Assembly (NCBI GenBank): GCA_949318235.1
Contig: OX439135.1
Span: 26,030,550-26,094,549 of the forward strand
DNA: 64,000 nucleotides
Reading direction: 5' to 3'
Source: Ecdyonurus torrentis
Taxonomy: Eukaryota; Arthropoda; Insecta; Ephemeroptera; Heptageniidae
Made by a program: the position numbers and the translations under genes. The number at the start of each line of letters is the position of its first letter. The stretch's first letter is position 1. Below the pieces are notes generated by a model, which ran no database searches, had not been told where the DNA came from, and saw only the letters and a program-made list of their open reading frames with translations. Shown here piece by piece: positions 24,665 through 37,462 of this stretch.

Positions 24665-26142
24665 CATATAAGCGAAACGCGGTAATAATCATTTCTCGTT
24701 ATCTTTTTTTTTTTTTTTATAATTTTACAATTTAAAAAAAACTTACAGCAAAAACATCTCAAATGTTTTAAATGTTCAAATTGTAAAATCTATTACAATT
24801 GCACTTCTCAAATTAAGTCCTGCTAAATCTTAGCTCAAAAATATGACAAAATAAATAGGAGTAGTTGATGAGACTGAACTGATAGATAGAGACAAGCTTC
24901 TTATAACATTTGTTTGAAAATTAAGCTTGGCAGCCTCTGAATAAGAGCTCAAATGACAGTAATATTTTGAGCCACATGTTTTTTTTAAAAAAATAAAATT
25001 TGAGTCTGTAGTGTCTTATAATTTCACTTTTCAAATCTGACTCAAATTTAAGCTCAAATTAAAATTTGAAAAAGTCCAAGTATGTGAAGGCAAAAAATTT
25101 GAGTCTGGAGCGACTTATAATTTTTCCTCCTTTATTAGACTTTATTATTACTTATTTTAGCTCAAAAAACTATAATGGAAGATTTAAAAAAATGAGAATA
25201 AATGAAAGATACAATTTTGAGCCTAAAAAGACTCGTAAATTGGTCTCTCAAATAAAACTTACAAAAGACTGTACAGTATTTTTTAATAAAAAATTGATTT
25301 CTATTGACTTATGGCAATACAGTGCAATCAGATGTAGATTTCAGTTGCCACAAAACTGCATTAACATATTTATGTTATTTCTATATGCCACAAGAAAAAG
25401 GTTTTTAGTAAAAGTGCTGTACTATATTCTTCAATGCGGCTATCAAATTTTGAGCAAATCGGATTTAACGAAAACAAAATTTAAATTTAGTGCAAATTTT
25501 CAAGTATGTTTTTCAGATGAGACTTTTTTTTACAATTAAAGTTTCGTATGAAAAATTTTTTTTTTAAAAAAAAAATAAAAAAAAACTAAAATTATTATTG
25601 TAATAGTTATATACAGTAATATTTGAATCTAGATTAAAATAATGAAACTATTTTTTTTCATTGACCAACACATAAATTTAAAAAAGGAGAGGGGAAAATG
25701 AAGACTTTTTTATTGCTGGTGATGCAGTATTGTTGTTATTTTTTACATACTGAAACTCAAATTAAAATTATGAAGCAAAAATGCACAAAAATTCTTGCAA
25801 ATCTCTCAAAATTGTTATAAAAATGTAAAATAACTTCTTACTTTATAACAGATTCATATTTAATTTTTTATCCACATGAGCAAGTGATGTAATAAATATT
25901 TTTTGTTTTTGTTTTTTACTTCTAAAATATCAAATAAAAATTATTGCATGATGTTACAACGTTTACTTTATACATATAAGTTATCATTAGAGAAAGCTAA
26001 TTAGTACGACACAGTTAATTATAAACACAGATAAACAATATATTGTTCAACATAATAAATATATTGCACAAAAATTATTTGTAAGAATTCATAAATATAG
26101 ATTTTTACTAGAAATTAAATATAAATAATATATAAAATAAAC
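24663..26142. other. AT-rich spacer with a 157-codon open frame
   Basis: The frame at 25066-25539 (+) is Lys/Phe/Ile-rich with no recognised motif. It overlaps a local duplication (TTTGAGTCTG plus CTTATAATTT, twice, at about 25000-25120), so I do not call it a gene. Confidence 0.4.
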
Positions 26143-26275
26143 ATATATCGTCGCTGTGGCGGCTAAAGTGTCGATCTGCAAAATCAACAAATGTCATTTT
26201 TCTATGTTTTTGTATTGATAATGAGCCTTGTTGATTTTGCAGATTGGCACTCTCGCCGCCACAGCGACGATATAT
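26143..26275. mobile_element. 133-bp hairpin MITE
   Basis: ATATATCGTCGCTGTGGCGG is mirrored by CCGCCACAGCGACGATATAT (one mismatch), followed inward by GATCTGCAAAATCAACAA and its reverse complement. Confidence 0.78.
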
Positions 26276-26406
26276 AAATATAAAAATATAAATAACACAA
26301 ATAAAAAACAATAGTTTTATTATTATTTTTTTTTTTTTTATTTATTTTCATCAATGTATATACTTAAATGAAATGAACAAAAGTTAGCATTGCATTTTAT
26401 TTATAA

Positions 26407-27142
<736 letters not shown>

Positions 27143-27150
27143 ATTATTAC

Positions 27151-27957
27151 TAGAGCCCGGATTAGAAGGTACTTTTTTTTTTTTTTTGGAAAAAATGCGC
27201 TTTAAAAGGCACTTTATTTTGAAAAAAAAGGTAGAGACAGTGGTCAAAATATCGCGTTTTTATTGTGACAGTGATAAGAAACTAGCTACCTGATTGGCTA
27301 GAGGGTGCCCAATACCCAATCAGGTAGCTAGATTCTTATCGCTGTCACAATAAAAAACGCGATATTTTGACCACTGTCTAAAAAAAGGCAAAAAAAAAAA
27401 AAAAAGGCACTCTAAAAATGCAATATGGGATATAAAATGAGGTATGCAACAGTTTTAATTTATTTTTTTTTTTAATCATAATCTGTAAATTATCTTGACA
27501 TTCTAATATAAATACAGTTATTTTGATGAAATCAAGTCAAAATAAATATAAAGTACTTTGTTTTTATAAATATTTAATTACTTTAAGAAATACAGTATTT
27601 AAATATATTTAACAATAAATAATATTTTTTATTGTATGAATGTTTTTTATTATATCATTACATTTATTATATTTTAATTTATATTTTTTAAATTTTAATT
27701 TTTTTTAATAAATCAAAATTAGAAATTACCTTTTTTTTTTTTTTTGCATTTTTAGTACAAATTTGTACAAATGTTTAAAAAAAAAGGCAGTAAAGGCACA
27801 TTTTAGAAAAAAAGGCGTGAAAACCATAAAAAGGCAAAAAAGGCACTTTTTTATTGGATTTTCCTGACCATCTTCTTACGATCAATGGAGATATGACGTT
27901 TGAACCAAATAGACCCGGTGTATATTAAAGGCACTTTGCCTACGAATCCGGGCTTTA
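27151..27957. mobile_element. Non-autonomous hAT-like element (807 bp) carrying a nested hAT
   Basis: The ends TAGAGCCCGGATTAGAAGG and the reverse complement of TAAAGCCCGGATTCGTAGG pair with few mismatches. A perfect 8-bp duplication ATTATTAC lies at 27143-27150 and 27958-27965. GGCACTTT / AAAGGCA units recur near both ends. It has no transposase frame. Confidence 0.85.
27232..27380. mobile_element. 149-bp hAT-like hairpin nested in the element at 27151
   Basis: TAGAGACAGTGGTCAAAATA pairs with TATTTTGACCACTGTCTA across arms of ~65 bp. The 8-bp duplication AAAAAAGG occurs at 27224-27231 and 27381-27388, although low complexity weakens that evidence. Confidence 0.75.
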
Positions 27958-27965
27958 ATTATTAC

Positions 27966-28737
27966 ATGAAAAAAATTACAAAGTCGAAAGATCAAATTAT
28001 CATTATAATCCTTCTTACAGGCAATGAAAAAAAAAAGGTGGCTTAAAACACGTTAGCAGTACATTTAGTAAACCTTATTTTAATTGGTATAGTTTTTTTT
28101 TTTTTTTTTTTTTTTTTCAAAATCAAAAATTTAATTGAATACTTTGTTCATTTTTTTTTTTTTTAGTTTAACATAAATATAATGCTTTAATGACGGGTGA
28201 ATACAAGTTAAAGTATTTCTAGTATTCCCTGTTGCTTTTTTTTTTTCCGGAATCTACAGTAGTTTTCTTTAAAAAAAAAATGCAAAAATTAAAAATAACT
28301 ATGAACGTGTTTCTCGCCCCACAAGCGTAATATTTAATATTAGTTCTCGCACCTAAATTCAGCGTGCCTGTGATTGGTTGCTACATATGTCACTGCCGGT
28401 AAGAACTATTACAAAAAATATTACACAAATTTATTTTACAAAATAGACACACAAATAATTGACGTTTCTTCTGCACATCGATGTCTCAGTCGGCACTGGA
28501 GCAAAATCACGGAAAAATAACGACAACAAAACTATTGTAAAAACTTATTATGAAAATTCTTGTAAATACATAAAATCATATTTACATACTTCATAATTTC
28601 CTGACCAATAAACAGTTAAATAAAAATAATGATGAAAATTAAGAGATATTGGACTATTACATACTTTTTTGTAATTGTATACTAAATACTTTTTATTGTA
28701 TATAATTTAAAATGTCATTTTTTTTAAATGTCGTTTC
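27966..28737. other. AT-rich spacer with poly(T) tracts
   Basis: T runs lie at about 28092-28117 and 28153-28164. No coding or inverted-repeat signal is evident. Confidence 0.5.
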
Positions 28738-28866
28738 TTTAAATTAGCTATTATCAATAATTTGCCTTAATGTATTATTTTATTTGCTCATAATAACTGA
28801 AAAGTGTTTATCTCATATAATTTAGGATTCGTAACTAAAGTAATGTACACTTTTTTTAAGTGTAGG
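28738..28866 (+). mobile_element. MITE family G, half copy
   Basis: AAATTAGCTATT through GGATTCGTAACTAAAGTAAT matches the right half of the palindromic family G. It truncates the coding remnant on its right. Confidence 0.65.
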
Positions 28867-29304
28867 TACACTTTCTAAGTGTAGAATTTTACAAACCTCA
28901 AGATAAAGAATATTTCGATGCTTACCCGTCGAAGTGAACGTACTACACTTTACAAATTTGGTGAAAAATGAACGATCTGCGTTTGGCGCTTCTACGCGTT
29001 TTAACATGAGAACTAGATGGGGGAACTTGGAATTTGTAAAGTGTAGAACGTTCATTTTTCCCCAAATTTGTAAAGTGTAGTACGTTCACTTCGACGGGTA
29101 AGCATCGATTTTAGTTATATTTAAATTGTCACAAATGCCCAATGTCTCTTTAATTTCGTTATTTGACCGTGAAATTGTCCAGTGCTTGCAGTGTTGGCTC
29201 CCAGAGTACAGCTGAAACACACAGAACAGAGAGGTATTAAGTATTTGAAAATGAGTAACGTATGAGTTACAAGTAAGATCACATTTGGATCTTATGGAGA
29301 AAAA

Positions 29305-29340
<36 letters not shown>

Positions 29341-29670
29341 AATTTTTGAGAAATCTACTACATCGCTTTCGAAGGTATTTAAATGATTAATTCTATATAC
29401 ACATAGTTTTACGTGCTTAAAGTTATAGACAATTTTAAGGAATTTTTTAAACCGATAATCTCCATTGCAATAAGATGAATCATCAGTAGATATGTGAAGT
29501 AATAAATTTTGTACTGATTTAGAGATATGTTTTGAACTAAAATCATGTAGTTGACCGGCTGATATGTGAAAAACTGAACGGTCATCAAATATAAAATTAA
29601 CATCATGTAAATATGAAAAATGTCTTAAAAATTTGTCAAACATGTGAAAACACATGCAGTTAATATTGAA
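28867..29670 (-). pseudogene. Leucine-rich-repeat-like gene fragment, disrupted
   Basis: Minus-strand exon-like block 1 (29655-29343) reads a plausible protein of ~105 residues (LHDVNFIFDDRSVFH; FKHVKLCVYRINHLNTFE). Block 2 starts at 29211 after a good acceptor (TGTGTGTTTCAG) and reads LGICDNLNITKI up to the palindromic insert at 29108-28917. It resumes as ILYLEVCKILHLESVPTL, in frame when the insert alone is removed. The spacing of Leu/Ile residues looks like leucine-rich repeats. Family G sequence then ends it near 28866. A poly(A)-like run follows block 1. LRR identity is my inference from residue spacing; no domain search was possible. Confidence 0.45.
28917..29108. mobile_element. Family F palindromic element, copy F2
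   Basis: CGATGCTTACCCGTCGAAGT...AAATTTGG at the left is perfectly mirrored at the right end (46-bp arms). A short AAAT-like repeat flanks it. It lies inside the LRR-like exon. Confidence 0.8.
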
Positions 29671-30035
29671 ATTTTGAAGTTATAACACTTAGATAACATG
29701 GAAATTTAAAAATTCAAACTTAAGCTCCAATTTGTAAGTCAAAATAGAATCTGTTTTAAAATTAAAATTGTTACTAAAATATTTTAAGGCCTTTTTTTTT
29801 TTTTTTTTTTTTTTTTAATATTTAAGTTCATTTAAAAATTATAAAAAATAAATTCCCTGTATAAGTTACCTATAAGAATTATCGTGAAAATAAAGTTTTT
29901 CTTTTTAAAAATTGCTCAAATTTATAATCAAAAAGGCAAAGACCATAGACCATAAATCAATAAAAAAAAATATATAAATATAAAAATGTTTCATAAACAT
30001 AGAAATGTTAGAAACAGAAGTAGATATTTCTTGTA
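29671..30035. other. AT-rich spacer
   Basis: Poly(T) at about 29793-29816; nothing else seen. Confidence 0.5.
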
Positions 30036-30490
30036 CACTGAAAGCTCTTATAAATGTAACATCAAAGACGATGCCGCTTTTTAAGGAAAAGAGTAGAAAT
30101 GCGTCAGTTATATGAGTCAGGTAAGAGCAGCGTTGCCATCTGCACTTTTCTTTCTTTTGCTAAGTGAGAAAGTGATTGGCATCTCACTATCTCACTTCAG
30201 ATAACAAAACCTGCATATTATTTGTAAAAGACACGAAATATTTTGCTATTGTGTATTAAAAGCTTTTTTCACTTATAATTAAGTTATTTAGTTTTGTTAT
30301 GTTGTTTTCATGCTCACGAATACAAAGAAGAGTAAAAGTAATGAAGTGAGATGTCAATCACTTTCTCACTTAGCAAAAGCAAGAAAAGAGCAGCTGGTAA
30401 CGCTGCTCTTACCTGACTACGCATTTCTACCCTGCTTTTCCTTAAAAAGCGGCATCGTCTTTAATGTTACATTTATAAGAGCCTTCAGTG
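30036..30490. mobile_element. Foldback element (~455 bp), TA-flanked
   Basis: CACTGAAAGCTCTTATAAAT is mirrored by ATTTATAAGAGCCTTCAGTG. The arms of ~180 bp include CACTTTCTCACTTAGCAAAAG and its complement. TA lies at both outer edges, as for Tc1/mariner-type insertion. Confidence 0.8.
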
Positions 30491-31435
30491 TACATTGCTA
30501 CTTAGTTTGTTATATAGATCAATGCTTCTAGATACAAAAGAATCATTATAACAGTTAGCGTTGAGTAACCATGATAAACTTAGCAGTCAGTGTTATACGT
30601 AATAATTAAGATTTAGATCTAATACGGAATATATTATCAGAGAAAACAGGCAGATCAGTAAAATACAGAATATATTTATTCAGATAAACAAATTCCTGTC
30701 TGAACAGGTAATTAATAATGCGTAATTAGTAAAATTAGCAATGTACAATTAATTGTACTATATTTTATACTGCAAAATTTTACTCAAAGTCATTCAGAGT
30801 AAACATATTAAACGTTTTATTATATATTATTATTATTATTATATATAATTATAATATATTGCATTATAATGCTAAAAAAAATACTAAACTGGATTTTATT
30901 CCAACAGTTAAAAATTTACTTCATCCTAAAAAATAAGCGTTGAAAAGCTTGTACACAATTGCAAAACTGTGTACTGTACTGTACAATCTTTTTAACGCTT
31001 AATTTTTAAAGTGTTGTCAAATTTTATCAACAAAATCATATATTAAAATGTAATCATTAAGATTTACACTGAATAATAAATATATTGATTTCTACTCAAT
31101 ATCATTTCTTTTCTTCAGTTTTTGATATTTATTTTTGTTATTTAAAGAATTTCAAAAATATAATACTAACAGGAATATAGAATACAAAAATAAGAAGAAT
31201 CAAAGTAAAAAATTATCATGACAAATACACATCAATACAAAATAATTAAGATATATAAACCTACATGTTTTTCTCTGTACTGTATCATTATGTGTATGTA
31301 TCATAATGTGTATCATTATAATTATTTACTAAAACTATTTAAAATTATATTTTTTATTGAGGAAGGCAGTAGACGAAACAAATTAAGTTATAACAAGCGT
31401 TGCTCTTGTCAGAATAACTTTAAATTCACATGACA
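30491..31435. other. Spacer with a diverged duplicated segment
   Basis: Sequence at about 30545-30740 (AACAGTTAGCGTTGA, CAGTCAGTGTTA) is a diverged relative of 43030-43210 and 52350-52500. A hairpin at about 30926-31012 resembles the ends of the element at 37138. No gene is visible. Confidence 0.5.
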
Positions 31436-31959
31436 TATCGATCTTGTTGCGAAAAAAAGGCCTATCTCGTATTTTGTCAGTGGAAGCAAAAGGTCTATCT
31501 CGTATTTTGTCAGTGGAAGCAAAAGGCCTATCTCGTTTTTTGTCAGTGGAAGCAAAAGGTCTATCTCGTACTTTGTCAGTGGAAGCAAAAGGCCTATCTC
31601 GTATTTTGTCAGTGGAAGCAAAAGGTCTATCTCGTATTTTGTCAGTGGAAGCAAAAGGCCTATCTCGTTTTTTGTCAGTGGAAGCAAAAGGTCTATCTCG
31701 TACTTTGTCAGTGGAAGCAAAAGGCCTATCTCGTATTTTGTCAGTGGAAGCAAAAGGCCTATCTCGTATTTTGTCAGTGGAAGCAAAAGGTCTATCTCGA
31801 GCGCCATCTACATAACGTTCGGGAACGAGATAAGCCTTTTGCTTCCACTGACAAAATACGAGATAGGCCTTTTGCTTCCACTGACAAAATAAGAGATAGG
31901 CCTTTTGCTTCCACTGAAAAAAAACGAGATAGGCCTTTTTTTCGCAACAAGATCGATAT
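31436..31959. repeat. 33-bp higher-order tandem array inside an inverted repeat
   Basis: The outer arms TATCGATCTTGTTGCG / CGCAACAAGATCGATA bound the region. From 31461 ten 33-bp units (core TTTGTCAGTGGAAGCAAAAGG) run in one direction. After a ~35-bp centre near 31800-31830, about three units run in the opposite direction. Variants cycle with a four-unit (132-bp) period. 33 is a multiple of 3, so all frames stay open on both strands. Confidence 0.9.
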
Positions 31960-32518
31960 AGAACAGTAATAATATAACTTGCAATGAATAACACAACTCA
32001 TTGTAGGTACATATTTGATAGTTAAACATATTATATATAACATTCAAATATATTGAAGTTCGTGTTATTATCAGTAAAATATCATTATAAGTAATTACTT
32101 ATTACTTGTATGAAAAATATGAAACACATATTTTTAAAACTAAAGGACTTTAGAACGTATTGTGTACGAGTTTAAACAAACAGACCAGATAACGGAGAAA
32201 TTTAAATTGCATACTTTTACGTGTTTTAGGACATAACAATTTTAAAAGATCTTTTTTTGGAGTCCATTACTTCCATTACTACAATTGTAATTTGTAACTA
32301 AAGATACAATTAATAAAAAAATTGATTGTTTCTCTTATAGCTGTGACAAATAGCACTTACAATGTTAATGTAATTAATATGTAACAAACGATAACAAGTA
32401 ATTGAACAGTACAAAACAAGATAAAAATGGACTTTTATTCTTATTTTTCATTAGACATTTCTGTGCGTCACTTCAATGAGAGTATTTGATATGTAGTCTA
32501 TTTAAAATATAGCTTACA
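31960..32518. other. AT-rich spacer
   Basis: No repeat boundary or coding signal detected. Confidence 0.5.
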
Positions 32519-32800
32519 CACTCTAAAAACTAGTGTATTACTTTAGTTACGAATACTAACTTATTTAAGATAATATACACTTTTAAGTTATTTTGAGTAG
32601 CTAAAAGAATGCATTTTAGCAAATTATTAAAAATAGCTAATTTAAGTTGTTTTGCGTTTTTTAAAGCTATTTTAAGTTAAATTAGCTATTTTTAATAATT
32701 TGCTAAAATGTATTATTTTAGCTACTCATAATAACTTAAAAGTATATATCTTAAATCAGTTAGGATTCGTAACTAAAGTAATGCACCATTTTTTAGAGTG
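32519..32800. mobile_element. MITE family G, copy G1
   Basis: A near-full-length palindrome with CACTCTAAAAA-type ends, TTAGTTACGAAT near each end and AAAATAGCTAATTT at the axis. Its left end is mutated. Confidence 0.8.
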
Positions 32801-33491
32801 CATATAAAAACATATATATATCATAAATATTACACAATAACATGTAATAACGTATTACATAATAACGTATAACGATAACCATACCATAAACGAATAACGT
32901 ATACCATATAAATACGAAGAAAAATCGTGAGAAAAAAATCAAAACCCAAACAATTTTGAGAAATTCTAATTTTATTTAGATTTTATTACAGATTTAGTTA
33001 TGAAATACGTAGTTTTTTTAAATATAAAATTAAACACATAAATATATTTTTTTCACGTAGCAATATTTTGATTGCGAGAGAAATTAACAGATTTTATTAA
33101 TGGAAATCAAATGCAATGTTTTTCTATATGAGATTTATTGCATCATTTGATTTTCTAATTTGATTTCAAAATTGTTTACTTGTCTGTTTGCCGTAATCGC
33201 ATACATACCGCAATTGCAATCGGTTAGTATATCTCAAGCTTAACTAACTACATCAATGCATGTATAATGAAATGTTTTACATAAATAATAAAATAACAGT
33301 TTAATTATTCAATATTTGTATTAATATTAAAAAATATTAGACGTTATATAAGAGAGAAGCTACAACGATGTAAGCTATTTTATGCGGTTATCAACTGTTA
33401 GTGCTTCATATTGCACATTATTGTGCAGACATAACGTTGCGACGGAGAGTTTATATACTTGTATTTCGTAAGTAAAAAGATATAATTATTC
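32801..33491. other. AT-rich spacer
   Basis: Short ATAACGTAT repeats at about 32845-32905; otherwise nothing identifiable. Confidence 0.5.
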
Positions 33492-33646
33492 CATCCTGGT
33501 CACGGTGAAAGGCTTCATCTCCAGTGATCAGCAATTTGACAAAGGCCCTATCTCTATTCATTATGCCATAACATTTGCAATGTAGATAGGGCCTTATATG
33601 AAATGCTGATCACTGGAGAAGAGGCATTTTACCGCTACCAAGATGA
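33492..33646. mobile_element. Hairpin element (~155 bp)
   Basis: CTCCAGTGATCAGCA and AAGGCCCTATCT on the left are mirrored by AGATAGGGCCTT and TGCTGATCACTGGAG on the right. The outer arms CATCCTGGT / ACCAAGATG are imperfect. Confidence 0.72.
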
Positions 33647-34527
33647 TTTGTATTTTTATTATAATTTATGGAATTGGATAATTAGTCAGTGATATAGATT
33701 TAAACATTATATTCTAACTTCATATTACGATATTACTATATTGATATATTATATATATTAAAGACGTATAAAATTCAAGAGATACAATTAATATTATTAT
33801 TATGTCAATAAAAAGAAGTGTAAATTAGAGTAACTACGAAACATTCAAGTTTCTAATGTTTCATTACTGATAAACGAGTTGATCAATACATAGTAATTAG
33901 ACAATACTTAGTAATTAAATAGTATAAAACAGACATTATATTTAAGATTAAATACACGACATTATTACAATTTAAAAGATAGACGTTGTAGCGTTTTAAA
34001 CAATTCATGTTTACTTGTCATAATTGATTTCTAGTTAAAGAAACTTACAAAAAAAAAAAAAAAAACATCTTATTGCAGACAATTGTTATAACATTAATTT
34101 TTTTTCAGATTGGACACGTATAAATATAACCGCAGTTGAATTTCTTAAATATTGACAGCATTAAACATACGGATATTAAATTTTATTTTTTCAGATGATA
34201 CAAGAAGCAGTTAAAAATTATTCTAATATTTATTTCAGTACACGTTTATAAATCTTCAATTAGAAAGTATATTACCTCTTCTTCATATTTATTACTAAAA
34301 ATTACATTTAACGTTTCATTAGTTATTTAAATAATTAAATGTTAAGATAGACGTATATTAAACATTATTTTTGCAGAAGAAATATGCAGATAAAAATTAT
34401 TCTAATAGATATTTTAGAACACGTTAACAAATCGTAAATTTGAAAGTTTAATAACTCTTAATCGTTTTTATTACTAAAAATTATATTTTATTTTTCACTT
34501 CTTATTTCTTATTTCAATAACTAAATA

Positions 34528-34872
34528 TTAAAGGAATAGACCAGAGAAAAACATAAGCACTTATATCACAAAACACTTCATGGGATATTCATGATAAATA
34601 ACATTAGTTTGTTTAAAAATCCAACAGTAACTCCGTAGCAGTGATCAGAATATTCGTTTTATGCAACCCGCACAACATTTTCATACTAATTTTTGCATGT
34701 TTCTGACGTCATAACATGAATTTTCACGCAAATTGTATTTTTTACAGTATTTTTAAGCTCTCTCGTGGGGCTACATTAACATTCTGGTAAAAATTATCTT
34801 CAGTTTTAAAGATCCCATTTCGTGTTTATTCATTAAAAAGCACATGTTGTTTTATGTGGTCTATGGCTTTAA
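34528..34872 (+). mobile_element. MITE family A, copy A2
   Basis: From TTAAAGGAATAGACCAGAG to GTGGTCTATGGCTTTAA, with an intact CRE-like TGACGTCA. Confidence 0.85.
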
Positions 34873-35122
34873 GACAGACGTAGGCAGACGTTGTGAAGTT
34901 TCAAACAAGTCAAGGTTACTATACAGGTTGACTTCTAGTAAAAAAAAAATACCAAAAAATTTACATTTTATTGCAGATTTTTATTAAAACATGATGTTTT
35001 TTCATATTTAACTTATGGAATATAACTGCAGTAGTTACAAAAAATTAACACAATTTTTATTGGAAAACATTAAAAAATTGACAATATTAAATATAAGTAT
35101 TAAAATTATTATTGTAGAAGAA

Positions 35123-35767
35123 TTAAAGCCATAGACCACATAAAACATCATGAGCTTTTTAATGAATAAACACGAAATGGGATCTTCAAAACTGATGACA
35201 ATTTTCACCAGAATGTTAATGTAACCCCACTAGAGAGCGTGAAAATACTGTAAAGTATGCAATATACGAGACTATTCATGTTTATGACGTCAGAAACATG
35301 CAAAAATTAGCATGAAAATATATTTAAATATCTAGCAGAGAAGCTGTTATAGTAAATCATTTTTCTAACATAAGCAAAAAATTAAAAAAAAAAAAAAATT
35401 ATATGCATCTATAGTATTATAAATTAAAAGGAAATGTGAATGTATAAATATTCTGATTTATTGCGTATTATTGGATAACATTATTGTTTTCTGTTTGCAG
35501 TTCTTATTTTGTCTTTGCTTATGTATTTTTCTCATGTAATGTTGTGGTCCAGGTTTTGTAACATAGGGCTGTCAAGCCCTCACAACGCCTTAATAAAGTT
35601 ACTTATTATTATTATTATTATTATTATTAGGTAGCATAAATCGAATTTTCTGATCACTGCTACGGGGCTACTGTTGGGTTTTGAGACAAACTAAAGCTAT
35701 TTATGTAAGTCCCATCAAGTGTTTTGTAAAATAAATGCTTTTGTTTTTCTCTGGTCTATTCCTTTAA
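35123..35767 (-). mobile_element. MITE family A, copy A3, split by a LINE end
   Basis: It starts TTAAAGCCATAGACCACA and ends TCTGGTCTATTCCTTTAA. The middle is interrupted at 35321-35631, where ~12 bp of family A sequence is missing. Confidence 0.8.
35321..35631 (+). mobile_element. LINE 3' end inserted into A3
   Basis: It ends with CTGTCAAGCCCTCACAACG, TTAATAAAGTTAC and an (ATT)n tail, a layout typical of jockey/RTE-like 3' UTRs. It is 5' truncated, with no coding sequence. Confidence 0.6.
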
Positions 35768-35934
35768 GCACATAAAATTTGGTATATATATTTTAGAACA
35801 CAACCATATATTGTAAATTTCAACCCAGCCTAATTTTTAATAATAAAAAATATATTTCACTTTTCATTAGTTATTTCAATAATTATTATTAAAACTTAAA
35901 AAGATAGACGTTGTGACGTTTTAAACAAGTGATA

Positions 35935-36238
35935 TAGGGTGTATGCATTCATGTTAAAGTAGCCGCCATGTTGGATAACTCAATAACATGGTTGGCATAG
36001 GAAAATAACTCATTTTGCCAGTTTAAAACCACTATGCAATATTTTTGAGAGCTTGGATGCTGTAAATATGTTGAATTAGTATCTCAAGTATGTAAGAAAA
36101 ATAACAATAACAAAAAATTAAACGATTTCCCAAAGAAAATTGGCTTAAACGAAGTTTGTCCTATGCTGAGCAATGTTATACACTACTCCAGTATGGCCTC
36201 CAAGCGCAATAAATATGACGTCATCCGATGACACCCTA
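35935..36238 (+). mobile_element. MITE family B, copy B2
   Basis: Starts TAGGGTGTATGC and ends ATGACGTCATCC...CACCCTA. It lies within a unit of the decayed array. Confidence 0.85.
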
Positions 36239-36753
36239 AATCTTTATTCTGCGTGCTAATTTATTTCTAATTAAAGAAACTTACACAAACTTAACATCTC
36301 ATTGCGAACATACAGTATATTTAAATTGGTCGTTATGTATTTGACAGCATAAATACAAACGCAGTAGTTTGTAGAGTTATAGAAAATTGACCATTAACAT
36401 AATATAATATGGATCACACACTAAATATATTACAAAATATTTTTCTAGAATAATTACACTCATAAATATTATTATCGTATAATATATATTTTAAAAACAC
36501 ATTTATAGCTCGTACATATTTGAAACAATAAAAGTTACATTTAATTTTTCATTGGTTATTTCATCAAATAAATATTAAAAATTACATAAATCCTTACGGA
36601 GTTAGAAGTTGTGACGTTTTTTAAAAAGTATGTGATTTTTCTCTGTGCAATTTTATTTCTAATTAAAGAAATTTGCAAACATTTCTCATTATATTGCAAA
36701 CATATACTTAGATTTGTTCTTTAAATATTTGACAACATAAAAATAATCCCAGT

Positions 36754-37062
36754 ATAGGGTGTATGTATTCATGTTAAAGTCGACGCCATGTTGGATAACT
36801 CAATAACATGGGTGGCATAGGAAAAAAAATCATTTTGCCACTTTAAAAACACTATGCAATATTTTTGAGAGCATTGATTCTGTAAATATGTTGAATTAGT
36901 ATCTCAAGTATGCGAGGAAAATGACACATAACAAAAAATTAACAGATTTCCCAAAGAAAATTGGCTTAAACGAAGTTTGTCCTATGCTGAGCAATGTAAT
37001 GCACTACTCCAGTATGGCCTCCAAGCGCAATAAATATGACGTCATCCGCATACACCTTATAG
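36754..37062 (+). mobile_element. MITE family B, copy B3
   Basis: TATAGGGTGTATG to CATACACCTTATA. It is close to B2 throughout, including AACATTGCTC-type sequence in the right half. Confidence 0.85.
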
Positions 37063-37137
37063 GTTCTAGAGTTATAGACAATTAACGTTAAACACAATAT
37101 AACATGGATCACAAGATATTGGACAATATTAAATATC

Positions 37138-37462
37138 ACACTAAAAAATAATCGTTGAAAAGCTCATACACAGTTTTGCAATGATTTAAATATTGTGGAA
37201 TCAACGGTTATGACGTCACTAAACGTTGATATTTCAACAATAAAAACGTTAGTGACGTCACAAGCGTTTGGACTAAATGTAAAATCGTAGATTTGTAACG
37301 ACAAAGTTTAACTTTCACTCCATTGTGATTCTAACGCTTGTGACTTCATTTAAGTTTTTATCGTTAGATTGTCAACGTTTAGTGACGTCATAACCGCTGA
37401 TTCCACAATACTTAAAGCCTTGCAAAACTGTGTATAAGCTTTTCAATGCTTCTTTTAGAGAG
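37138..37462. mobile_element. Palindromic MITE with several CRE-like sites
   Basis: The left arm has GTTGAAAAGCTCATACACAG and GGTTATGACGTCACTAAACG; the right arm has their near reverse complements. Three exact TGACGTCA sites occur (about 37209, 37252 and 37382). Confidence 0.78.

Noticed and set aside
25066..25539. 157-codon plus-strand frame
   Set aside because: AT-driven composition, no motif, no splice or promoter context, and it overlaps a local duplication.
31383..32047. Several long open frames (up to 203 codons) on both strands with repeated 11-residue motifs
   Set aside because: The repeat unit is 33 bp and stop-free, so every frame stays open. The frames follow the array, not a gene, and span its inverted arms.
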